From assembly GCF_036785885.1 (NCBI RefSeq), contig NC_092323.1:18856501-18920500 (forward strand): a stretch of DNA of 64,000 nt, read 5' to 3'. The DNA is from Coffea arabica. Its lineage: Eukaryota; Streptophyta; Magnoliopsida; Gentianales; Rubiaceae. The position numbers were made by a program, and so were the translations under genes. The notes beneath the pieces were generated by a model. The model did no database searches, was not told the origin of the DNA, and worked only from the letters and a program-made list of their open reading frames with translations. Below are positions 34,517 to 45,100 of this stretch, piece after piece (the first letter of the stretch is position 1; the number at the start of each line of letters is the position of its first letter).

Positions 34517-35111
34517 GACTAACTCCACTTCGCACCTCTAAACTTATATCACGTTTTCACTTTACACTTAAAAACTTCAATTTTGAATATTTTGTATTTT
34601 TAACTCTCAATTGGACAATTTTGCACCCTAAGTTTGCAAGTTTGACGTATTTAACTCCAATCAATGATAACATTAGCAAAATTATTGGCGTTAAGCACCC
34701 CCTACAAATCAACGATGATGTATTGAAAGTGATCAAAAGAAGTCAAGATATCATAACTAGAATAAAACTATATATTGTCATTAATTTACATTGCTTTTTA
34801 TGTCGTTAATTTTGTTAATAATATTCATAATTGAGATCATAGAAATCAATGACAACATCCTCAAAGTAATAAAATAGAGTCAAGGGGTCATAGCTAGAAC
34901 CAAAAAAAATATATTGTCATTAATCTACACCATCCTTTATTTTCTTAATTTTGCTAACATTGTCACTGATTGGAATTAAATGGGACAAATTTGAGAGTTT
35001 GTAAAGTGTCCAAAATTGAGAGTTTAGGGTGCAAAGTGTCCAAAATTGAAGTTTAACGTGTAAAGTGAAGAAGTGGTACAAGTTTAAGAGTGCAAAACTG
35101 GAGTTGTTCAA
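34517..35111. mobile_element. Palindromic long-arm MITE
   Basis: The left arm ('ggactaactccacttcgcac', 'tttcactttacac', 'aaacttcaattttg') is mirrored by the right arm ('gtgtaaagtgaagaagtgg', 'caaaattgaagttta', 'aactggagttg'). Arms exceed 100 bp. The core has two related 'tatattgtcattaat' segments. No target duplication could be fixed. Confidence 0.65.
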
Positions 35112-35184
35112 AAGATGTTGAAAACTATTTTGAGTAGCAGAATAATAAATCGATCAACATAGGTAAAAACAATTCAATGTGTGC

Positions 35185-35460
35185 TAGCATGTTTTATTTT
35201 CCGATAGTTACACATAATCAGCAGCCATATGTATTCCATCTTCTTATTAGAAATTTAGAACGTGGACTACACCAACCAAAAGATGCTTTCTTTAAATAGA
35301 TAAATATCTGGCTCTTTTATATTTGTTAGATGTTAATAGCACAACTAAACCCTTTAATGGAATTAAGGAATTGTGGGGTTATAGTCCCGAGCATTTTTTG
35401 AGACAGGCTGAGGAGTCTCTCACTCTCTCTCCTAGGGACAAGCAATTTCAACCGACCTAT
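35185..35460. repeat. Dispersed repeat B, copy 2
   Basis: Matches 18781-19112, for example 'gatgctttcttt...gataaatatctgg' and 'taatagcacaactaaaccct'. Directly followed by a MITE of the same family that precedes copy 1. Confidence 0.6.
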
Positions 35461-35464
35461 GGAA

Positions 35465-36216
35465 GGGATAATATCAGAAACCTCCTCTAAGGTTTCTTTT
35501 AGCATCACTTGGCACCCCTAAAGTTTTAAAAATATTACTTATCTCCCTTACTTTTGTTATGTGTGTAACATAATTTTTAAAAATCCTAAACTGGCCTTAC
35601 GCTTGCTATATAAAAATATTTCTAAACCACTTTGTTTATTTAAAAAAAAACCATCACCTCAAAAACAATCTCTTGTAGTACTATCACATCACAATACCAT
35701 ACCCCATAAAAATATAAATTTAAAAAACAAAAAATATATTTAATTGAAATACACTTGCATCAATTTAATTCTATATGCTCAAAATCAATTTCTTATAGAT
35801 TTATATTTTTTTCCAACATCTTCTCAAACCTTGCTCAAACCATTAAATTGTACCAATTTATTAAAATCAACTCAAAATAAGCAAATAAATCACACCCTAC
35901 TTTATCACAATCATAAAAAGTAAAAGATATACAAAATTTAATTTATTATAATTTACAAATAAAATATTGCATGGTCATCCAAAAAATATGAGTAAGAGAG
36001 TAGGATAGAGAAAAGGAAAAAAAAGAAGAAAGTGACTTTCGTTTCTTATTTTTAATTTTTGAGCTCCATTTATTTGATATGTTGTGAATTATGTGTCAAG
36101 TGAGAGTTAATATAGTCTTTGTACAATTATTAGGGGAGGTAAGTGATGTTTCTAAAATTTCAAGAGTGCCAAGTGATATTAAGAGAAACCTCAAGGGAGG
36201 TTTCTGATATTATCCC
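35465..36216. mobile_element. Palindromic MITE (family copy 2)
   Basis: Left terminus 'gggataatatcagaaacctc' and right terminus 'gaggtttctgatattatccc'-type sequence are almost perfect inverted partners. Internal arms ('cccctaaagttttaaaaata' and its mirrored form) extend the pairing to about 120 bp. The core carries a purine-rich stretch and no gene. Flanks show no duplication. Confidence 0.75.
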
Positions 36217-37118
36217 TTGTTTTAAAATATGACCACTGGCTGCGTCAATGAATTGGAATGCCTCACATGGTTATCTCGTGTATTTAGGGAATAACTGCAT
36301 TCCCTCTTTAAATTAGGGTCTTCCATTGTAGGGTGAGGGTTATCACGTGCATGCACGTGTTAAGATTTTCTTTTAATTTGTTTCAATGACTGTGGGTTAA
36401 TTGTCTTGTGAATTTTGTACGCATTCTTGCCACCTTTTTTAAGCAAAAGATTGAACAAAAATATTTGTACAAAGAGGTGAACAGATCAGCTACAAGAAGA
36501 TATATTATTTACATATTTACATATTTACAAGCAAATTCTCCAATCATATGGTCAATGGTCGGGAAATGACTTTTAAGTTCTTTTCTGCTACGAAATTCAG
36601 GATTTAAATATCATGTCTGACAGTTAGGGGTGGGGGCGAGAGGTTTTAAAGAAAAATTCAGTAATCTTTGTTAATAAATGAAGATACGTGTCATGTATCT
36701 ATGTGTGCACTACGAAAAATAGAGAGGGAATTCACCGGAGATGAACCAAATCCATCTTACCCCAAGCTAGGACAGCATGTCTTCCTCCATCAAGAATTAG
36801 TCTCCATAATGCCAATAGCAGACTTTTTTAAAAATAAATTTTTGGTCTAAACGGCGAATAGCAGACTTGAAAATAAATAATATTTCTTACTTCATCGAGA
36901 ATTAGTCTCCAAAATGCCAATAGCAGACTTGAAAATCAAGATGTGCCAACTATAATATTTGACCAACAAAGTGAAGTAGTGCTATTTTATCTTTTCATTA
37001 GAAAATTACGAACAACACTTCTTATTTTATTTGTTAATTTATTTCTTTAATTTCTTTGCACAAAATATTAGGCTTGTAGATTTGAAAAACTCACGATTCT
37101 TGGTTCACTGAGACACAT
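36217..37118. other. Upstream region of the P450 gene
   Basis: Includes a local duplication: 'gaattagtctccataatgcc' near 36795 and 'gaattagtctccaaaatgcc' near 36899, with a third partial 'aatagcagacttg' between. No gene is seen; this would contain the distal promoter. Confidence 0.5.
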
Positions 37119-37126
37119 CTATAAGT
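37119..37126 (+). promoter_or_regulatory. Candidate TATA box of the P450 gene
   Basis: 'ctataagt' lies 127 bases before the ATG, implying a leader of about 100 nt if transcription starts about 30 bases downstream. Confidence 0.5.
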
Positions 37127-37252
37127 AGTCCCACAGCCATAAGCAAATTCATCCATCTTTGCTTCCACTTTCCCTTTTCAATACATCTTTTTTGCTTTCT
37201 CACCCAAGAAAGCAAGCTAAAACAGTCCCCCGTCCTTGCTGAAACAAGGAGA

Positions 37253-39476
37253 ATGGAAGTTTCCACGAGCTACATGCTTGTTCCCGTCCTGGGATTGTTA
37301 GGCTATGTCATTTACTGCTTTTATAATTTGTTGGAGATGTATTGGTTGAAGCCAAAGAGGCTTGAGAAATGTCTCAGGAAACAAGGCTACAAAGGCAGTC
37401 CCTATAGGCTCCGAGGAGACCCGTATGAGAAAAAGTTGATCGGGGAAGCTCTATCCAAGCCTATTGGACTTAATGAAAATATAGTAAAACGCACCATGCC
37501 CCATCTTATCAACACTGTCCAAACTCATGGTTTGTAATCTGAGATATGAAACACCATGAACTTATTATTTTTTAGTTTTAATTTTACTTATTTATTTATT
37601 TTTACTTCATGAATGGGAAAAAAATAGTCTTGAACTCATGCATTTGCAGGAAAAAAATGTTTCTATTGGAATGGAAGATTTCCAAGAGTGATTGTGACAG
37701 ATCCAGAACTAATCAAAGAAGTCATGAATAGGTACAGCGTGTTTCACAAAAATTTCCAAAATTATGATCCAATTGCCAGAATCCTTTTCTCTGGACTCGG
37801 CGCCTTAGAAGGGGAGCCATGGGTCAAGCGCAGAAGGATCCTCGGCCGTGCTTTCCACGTTGAGAAATTAAAGGTTTTCATACTATTGAACATTTATGCT
37901 TGATGCATGCTTGATCATAACCAACAATTTCAAGTGTGATTAATTGCTTGTTATTAGCCGAATTATGTTCAAAGAGCTCTAACGATTATCGTTTTTTGTC
38001 CTGTTTTTTAGCTTATGCTGCCTGCATTTCATATCAGCTGCGTGGAGATCTTGAGCAGATGGGAGAGTATGGTATCCGGGAAGGGTTCAATGGAGGTGGA
38101 AGTGTGGCGAGAAATTAAGGATTTAACAGGAGAGATGCTCTCAAGAACACTCTTTGGGACTAGGTTTGCAGAAGCACAGAGAATCCTGGAGATAATTAAC
38201 GAAATTGCCGCCCTTACTATGGACGCCATTAGTTCAACTTACATTCCAGGATTGAGGTAAAATTCAACATCGCTGCTGACCAATTTGTTAAAAGCAGATC
38301 CATTATAATTTGCACTCGATCATTATCTTTTCTTTTTTTTTTCTGTTGGGTAAATATAATTGTGTTGTTCAATTTGCTGGTTCAAGGTTTCTGCCAACCA
38401 AGAGAAACAGTAGGTTAAGAGCATTGGACAGAGAACTAAGAGGTAGAGTACAAGTAATCATTGACCAAAAGAGAAAGGCAATAATAGCAGGAGAAGCATC
38501 TGGTGATGACTTCTTGGGTATATTGGTGGAATCCAACTTGAATGCGCTAAAGGGCAACAACAAAGGCGAGGTACTGACTGATCAAGATGTCATAACTGAG
38601 AGCAGACTGTTCTTTTTTGGCGGGCAGGAAACCGGCACAAACCTGATTGTGTGGACGATGTTCCTCCTGAGTAGATTCCCTGATTGGCAGCAACGTGCTA
38701 GGGAAGAAATTTTTCAAGTTTTTGGGGACAAAATGCCGACCTATGATGGTCTAAACGGCCTAAAAACTGTAAGACTGTAAATCTATTCCACTCAGGTTCT
38801 TCAATCTTCATCATACAAAACACAACTCATAATACTGCATGCTTTATATTCTTGAAGACGTCAACAAACTGTCCTGATCACTTGAATACAATGAGTATTC
38901 GATCCTAAGAATTAGCTGAATCCTAGAATCCCAGAGTTTTAACAAGATTTTGGACACTTGTGAGAAATACTCTCATGAAACTTTGCAATGATTAATTCGT
39001 TATGTGTAGTCATTTTTTCTAGCCATTCATCATACTCCACTCGTTTGCAGGTAACAATGATCTTGAACGAGGTTCTACGATTATATTGCCTAGTACCCGA
39101 GGTCTCAAGAGTTAGTGCTGAAGACACAACACTTGGGGAGGATTTCATTCCAGAAGGAGTGGAATTTCAAATGCCACAAGTATTGGTCCACTATGACCCT
39201 GAATACTGGGGTGATGATGTTCTGGAATTCAAGCCAGAGAGATTCGCCGAGGGGATATCAAAGGCAACAAAAGCCCAAGGCGCCTACTTCCCCTTCACCT
39301 TGGGGGTACGAGTCTGCATTGCGGATAACTTTGTACTCTTGGAGGCAAAAATGGCGATGTCGCTAATTCTACGAAGTTTTGCCCTTGAGCTCTCTCCATC
39401 CTATGTCCATGCACCGATTAATCGTATCACTACAAATCCTCAATATGGTGTTCATTTAATCTTGCGCAAACTCTAG
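37253..39476 (+). CDS. CYP72A-like cytochrome P450, five exons
   Basis: A haem monooxygenase anchored in the endoplasmic reticulum; CYP72A members oxidise terpenoids and other small molecules. Exons 37253-37529, 37650-37873, 38012-38256, 38387-38768 and 39051-39476 join with GT-AG introns into 517 residues, normal family length. An N-terminal membrane anchor (about 7-28) precedes the basic KPKRLEK. The I-helix reads GGQETGT (327-333, Thr331 retained). ExxR is Glu383-Arg386 (EVLR), PERF is 438-441. The haem loop FTLGVRVCIA (458-467) keeps Phe458, Gly461, Arg463 and ligand Cys465, but Ala467 replaces the usual Gly and Leu460-Val462 replace Trp-Pro of most CYP72A; the YPP after ExxR is YCL. No stop or frameshift is seen, so it is probably expressed but diverged. 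A copy of its 3' end lies at 49331-49658. The substrate is unknown. Confidence 0.92.
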
Positions 39477-39655
39477 AAAAAGGATGTCCATCTAGCGACT
39501 AAAATTATCTCTAGCTTCTTTGAACAGGCTACATTAAGCTAGACCTAATAAATGCCTGGGTTCAAGCATTATTGTCCAAGTATGTAAGGAGATTAATGGA
39601 CTTTCATTGTCTTGATGACGGCATTAAGGAGAAAGATTACAACAGTTCGTTCTTT

Positions 39656-39661
39656 AATAAA
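39656..39661 (+). terminator. Candidate polyadenylation signal of the P450 gene
   Basis: AATAAA 180 bases after the stop, in sequence conserved with the 3' copy near 49620. Confidence 0.5.
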
Positions 39662-39742
39662 CATTGAAGTTTGTGTGAGTGCTATATCCTGTGTCTTTAT
39701 TTGAATGCCTCTTGTACGATTTTGAAAGAGTGTTATTATTTA

Positions 39743-40404
39743 GGGAAAATGACCTGTTTCATCCCTTACATTTCACAAAAATATTCTTTTCGTCCCTCAC
39801 TTTTAAAATGAAGCAATTTCATCCCTGACATTTAAAAATTAAAGCTATTACATCCTTGAACCCAATTTTCAATCTGAATCAAACCACCTATCAACCTGAT
39901 TACAAATTTTGGAGGTATAATTGGTAGATCACTTGGTTAACTCAACTTGAATATTACTCAACTTGAATTCCTACATTGTCATTGTATACACTGATAGTTT
40001 TATGTACCTACCATATCGTTTCAATTTAAATTTAAACACCAAATTTTGTATTTATGATACACATTTCGACTCGCAAACGAATATACTAACGATGCATGAA
40101 AAGATTTACCCAAAAGAAAAACCCGACTATTCCAAAACAAATAATGGCCTTTATGTTATAATATTTATTTTTTTGGTTTGATAAATGTCATGTGAATATG
40201 ATGAAATTGACCGAGTGACCTATCAATTCTATCTCCGAAATTTATTATTGGATTATTGGATGGTTTGATTCAGATTGAAAATTAGGTTCAGGGATGTAAT
40301 AGCTTTAATTTTTAAATGTCAGGGATGAAATTGCTTCATTTTAAAAGTGAGGGACGAAAAGAATATTTTTATGAAATGTGAGGGATGAAACATGTCATTT
40401 TCCC
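39743..40404. mobile_element. Mutator-type MITE, 662 bp, perfect 9-bp target duplication
   Basis: Starts 'gggaaaatgac', ends 'gtcattttccc'; the inverted arms extend about 150 bp, with 'cagggatgtaatagc'-type words mirrored. The flanks 'tattattta' at 39734-39742 and 40405-40413 are identical. It has no coding content and sits about 270 bp after the P450 stop. Confidence 0.9.
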
Positions 40405-40540
40405 TATTATTTACATGACTTGTTTGAAAAAATTGTCTTGCAAATTGCAGGCTAACCAAGCGGCATTTATATCATGTCTACAACAAAAGATGCATACCCA
40501 ACATGATATTAATGCTGCTAGGTAGGTTTCTTCTCACAAG

Positions 40541-41241
40541 TAGGCTTGTCAATCACCAATTGAGTCTGGCTTTAATAAGTCTAGATTCGATTCATATGAG
40601 TTTGGGGTTATGAGTTTTGAAATGATAAATATGAATCTCATACTTGACTCATAAAATATTTGGATTATGAGTCTAATTCGGATTTAATTCAAATTCATTT
40701 ATTATTTTTTAATTTTTTAATAAAATTATTATAACTATTACGTTCTAAAGCTAATTTAATATCCACAAGACCATAACATTAAAACTATACACAAACCAGT
40801 AACAATTCATTAAAAAGTTTATAAATCAAGAATTTTCTAATAATAATATATCCAATTAGTTCAAAATACATGAAAAATAGTAATAAAATATGATAAATAG
40901 TCACTACATATTTCAAAAGTTCTCAATTTGCTCGTATTAAGATTCGTCCTTCTGAATCTTTTGGCATAATTTTGTATATTTAATATTTTTATATGTATTA
41001 ATATATTTTGACACATAACTCATAAGTATAAAATATTAGTATTATATATTTAGATATATATATATATTAAAATATGAATATAATATGTAATTATATATAT
41101 AAATGTAGATTAAATGGGTGAACCTATATCAAGTTTGAATCTAATAAAATTCAAACTCGAAACACATTTACTTCAAACCTAATACGCTCATAGATAGTTC
41201 TCCTCACAAGTTCCCGCTGACTCGACCCATTGATAGTTCTA
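40541..41241. mobile_element. hAT-type MITE, 701 bp, aged
   Basis: The left end 'taggcttgtcaatcacc' is like the element at 21193; the right end 'cgacccattgatagttcta' is an eroded partner. Flanks 'ctcacaag' (40533-40540) and 'cttacaaa' (41242-41249) agree at six of eight positions. The interior is AT-rich. Confidence 0.55.
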
Positions 41242-41249
41242 CTTACAAA

Positions 41250-43384
41250 TGAGTCTTGACTTCAACGGCATTAAAGTTGCTATCATCTTGGTCTGAAAAT
41301 TTGAGTAGACGTCCAATCTTTCTTGAGAATGTGATGCTTTTTTTTACCCTTTTTTTGTTGTGGTTTTGAAAACTTTCACTTTCCATTAAATCAAAAGTTA
41401 GTCCATTGATTAAGGGAACTCTGGATTTGTTCGTTTCTCCACATTCAAGATAGTGGAAGGATACAAACGGATAATTACAACCTTAGGGATGTGACTTGAC
41501 TTTTGAAATTTAACACCTGTTAGTTCAATGACACATGGAATAACTTTCTCATGAATGCGGTCTATCGATTGAAAGTCCTCTCGGCTAACATCCATTTGAT
41601 CTGTTGGTCATCACCAAGATCTTAAGTTTTAATTGTGGGGGAGGTCAAGGATTCACTATTTGTGGCTTGCCGCTTCTGTGGCTTCCTTCCATAAGTTAGT
41701 TCCCCCTCTTCTAAATAGGATAAAATAAGTTATAAAAATATTTTCGTTGATTGAAAGTCTTCCCAACCTCTTAGGATCCCAAAAGAGAGAAATGTACAAT
41801 TCTCTTGCCAAGGTATGCTGTGTAATTGTCTTTGGGCCTTATATCTCCCAGACACTTGGATGATGATAGAATTCCAATCTATGATTGAGTTATTACTGGT
41901 TTTCGATTTTCTCAGTTCAATGGTTCAATTGAACGGATTATCAGTTCACTTTTCTTATTCCTAGCAAAAATACAAAAGAAATTCTGAAAATCATCATTAG
42001 TGATGACCAGCAATGACCGATGCGACAAAGATGTTCCCAGTCCCCAACTTATTTCATTTTATCCTCATCATCAGCATATAAAACTTAAACTTAACAATTT
42101 TGAGCGTATAAATTGAAAAAAAAATAATATCTTCTAAAAAAATTTTGCATATCCTAAAAACATTCTCCATGCCATGAAAAATGAAAAAAGAGTAAATATT
42201 GACCACTATAATTTCTTCTAACTACCACAAACAAAAGACTTCAAACAAGAAAAAAATCACAATTCAAGAAAAAGAGGAAAAATCACTCAAAGCTTCCATC
42301 ACATTTCATCAAATGATTTTTTTCATCAATCACTTTTAAAATGTTAATTTTAGTAAAATTTGGACCCAATCTAAAATTTTTCCCATTTCTTAGCCTAAAA
42401 TCATTGCATGACCTACATGTAGTTATTTTTTATGTGCAAAAAAGTCAAATCCTACTTTTTTTTCACGGCAAAAATGAATGTAAATTGGGCCAGATCCATT
42501 TTTTGAAAGTAAAATGAATATGATTTGAGTCAAATCTTACTTTTTTAGGGGCAAAAATAAATATGGATCAAGTCATTTGTTTGATTACAAATAAGATCTA
42601 ACCTTTTATCGCTAAAGAAAAACGATTTTGTGTGGGTCATGTAATGGATTCACGGTAAAAAATAATCAAAAAATTAGGTCGGTACCAAAATTTATCAACT
42701 TGATTTTGTAAGGAACATAAATTTATTATTTTAAAATTGAAAGATGAAAAAATTCATTTGACGAAATGTGAGGGATGTTTTGAATGATTTTTTTCCAAAA
42801 AAAGTTCAAACCACCCGGAAAAAAAAACAGTGCCTCATAAAAAAAAACAATTAAGAATTTCAAACCAAGAAAAAAAACACTCAATATGCACCCAAGAAAG
42901 AAAGAAAACTTCAAATGATTGACGAGAAAATGTGGAGATTGAAAAAAGTGTGTCTGTAAAAAAGACGAGAGTGGAGAATGATCATAAATAAGAGAATGGA
43001 GATTGAAGAATAGTTTATAGAGGAGACTGAATATATTAGCCATGGAAATCTGAAATCGAAGGAGTGGGATTGCTTTAGAGAGAAAATGGGGATTGCAGAG
43101 TGAAGAGAAAAAGAGAATATGCTGACTTAGGGGCTTTGAGGAATTGAGTTTGCTTTTGGTCATTGAAAGTTTCTTCTTTTGAATTTTCATTACTTTTGTA
43201 GATGTCAGAAAGTGATATATTGTTTAGTTTTATGGAAATTGTAGAAGTGCAATGGCTATTTGTGTGAACTCTAATGCAAAAGATCCAAAGTTCGAAGTTG
43301 GATGCCAGTATAAGCTTTCACCTTTTTATTTTTAAGTGGTTATCAGTGTCATGCTAGTTCCAGTTGAACTAGCTAATCCAATTC
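41250..43384. other. Intergenic, no gene seen
   Basis: An open stretch at 42726-43190 (-) is low-complexity and hydrophobic and resembles no family. About 42440-42580 has two related segments ('caaatcctact...ggcaaaaatgaatg' and 'caaatcttact...ggcaaaaataaatat'). 'gaaatgtgagggatg' near 42760 recalls the arm of the MITE at 39743-40404. Confidence 0.4.
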
Positions 43385-43750
43385 GGTTTTAAAAACATTG
43401 ATCATATGTGAAATGTGAAAGACTTAATGAATTACTGGTTCGATTTTAAAAACACTGATCATATGTGAAATGTGAAAGACTTATTGATGCCATATGGCTT
43501 TAATATACAATTGGACTAATGCCATATCCGGTTCTTGATTCAATCGGTTGAACTAGCAAATTTAGTTTAATTTTAAAAGTGCTAATCATAACTAAAAAGA
43601 GAAAGATCGGGTGAATCATTATTTCTGGCTTTAGTATACAATTGGAATGATATCACGGCCAATTTTCAGTTCAATTAATTAAACCAATCGGTCCATTTTG
43701 ATTTTAAAAACACTGATCATACGTGAAAAGTGAATCATATTATAACACAA
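43385..43750. repeat. Degenerate local repeats
   Basis: 'aaaaacattgatcatatgtg' near 43391, 'aaaaacactgatcatatgtg' near 43449 and 'aaaaacactgatcatacgtg' near 43707 recur with surrounding 'ggttcgatttt' and 'gtgaaagactta' wording, and 'ggctttaatatacaattgga' and 'ggctttagtatacaattgga' recur near 43496 and 43629. Confidence 0.7.
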
Positions 43751-44719
43751 TTTCACGAATTACCTTGTTTCTTCGAAGGACATCTACTAACCACTCCTAA
43801 CATTTTTTGGTGTAGCTAACTCATAATTGAGTTTTAAAAACAATGCTCCAATGTGCCGACAATAATTTATTTGTCAAGAGTTTGAAAGGAAGTTAGCCAA
43901 GATGGTCACTTTGGTGAGACTTCTAGGAATGGACTTTTGTATTGTCACATTGAGAAACTTCTGCAGACTAGTCCTCTAATTCAAGATAATTGTGACTAGG
44001 TATTTCCTAGTATAGATGCCATGCGTGGGTATGGACCTACAATCGTGTCCAGGGGCGGAGGGAAGGGGGGCCGGGGGGCAACCGTCCCCCCACCAATTGT
44101 TTAAAAAAAAATTTCTAAGTAAAAAAATTTTTATTATTATGTTTTGCCCTCCAAAAAATTGATTAAAAAATTCACTTTGTCCCCAAGGACCCAAACAATA
44201 ATATGTTTGGTGGGATTACTTGTTTGCTTCGTGTCTGTCCATAGTTAGAAGCTAAGCTAAGCTAAAAGGGAGGCTTTCGAGTGAAAAATGGTAAGGAGTC
44301 ACATCAACAACTGGCTACAGACAAGAAATCAAAACCCAAAGGCAAAGGAAACACCCATTGGCCAGTGCCCACCTCCTCGGATTTTTCTGTTGTGGTAGAG
44401 ATGTACATGCATTTTATGAAGGCCTCATTGCTCTGCTAATAATAACATGGCAATTTGAATCTGCAAGTCATCAAATTCCTCGTCGAGTTTTGAAGTGCTT
44501 AAAAAACGCAGAGCAACTCTGTCTAGTTTGCTGCTGTACACTTGGTATCTTTCACTGCTATCTACTAGCAGCATATTATACTACTTCCTCCCTACCGCGC
44601 AAAAAAAAGATTACACAGAAGAATAACCTACGGACAGACTCCTTTAATTCTCTCCCGCTGGTGAAGCCGTTTCTGGGGATACAATGTCGCAGGAATTTCA
44701 AGCTATTACCATTTACCAG

Positions 44720-45071
44720 GTTAGTTTGACATTGCATTTATTTAGTGAAATGTGGGTGTAAAAAGTTTGCCCGCCAGTTGTTTGATGAATTGCTCGAGAG
44801 GGACTTGTATTGTTTTTCGTACTTGGCCTTCTGAATTCGGGTGATAAACATTTATTTTAGTTGATTCTGAGACTGGTTTCCTTTTCCAATTTTCATACTA
44901 ATTTTATTTTGAGGATCCTGTTGGCTTCCTTGGGTGATGGCCGGGCTTTTCAGTCAGGCTGAATGACCAAATTTGTAACGGAATTAGGGAAACTAGTCTT
45001 TTGCATTGCTCAAATTCCCATCTCTATAGGCCATAACCAGTATTTCTGAATCAATTTTATTTCGATTACAG
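44720..45071 (+). other. Predicted leader intron of the hAT gene
   Basis: Donor 'taccag|gttagt' and acceptor 'gattacag|gttg', the latter 29 bases before the ATG. Prediction only. Confidence 0.4.
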
Positions 45072-45100
45072 GTTGTTGTTTTGTTGCAAATATAGTGGTA

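Noticed and set aside
36668..36850. 60-codon ORF upstream of the P450
   Set aside because: It overlaps a local duplication and resembles no family; no promoter signal.
42726..43190. 154-codon open frame on the minus strand
   Set aside because: Phe/Leu-rich low-complexity translation of an A/G-rich strand; no domain, no plausible promoter or splice context.
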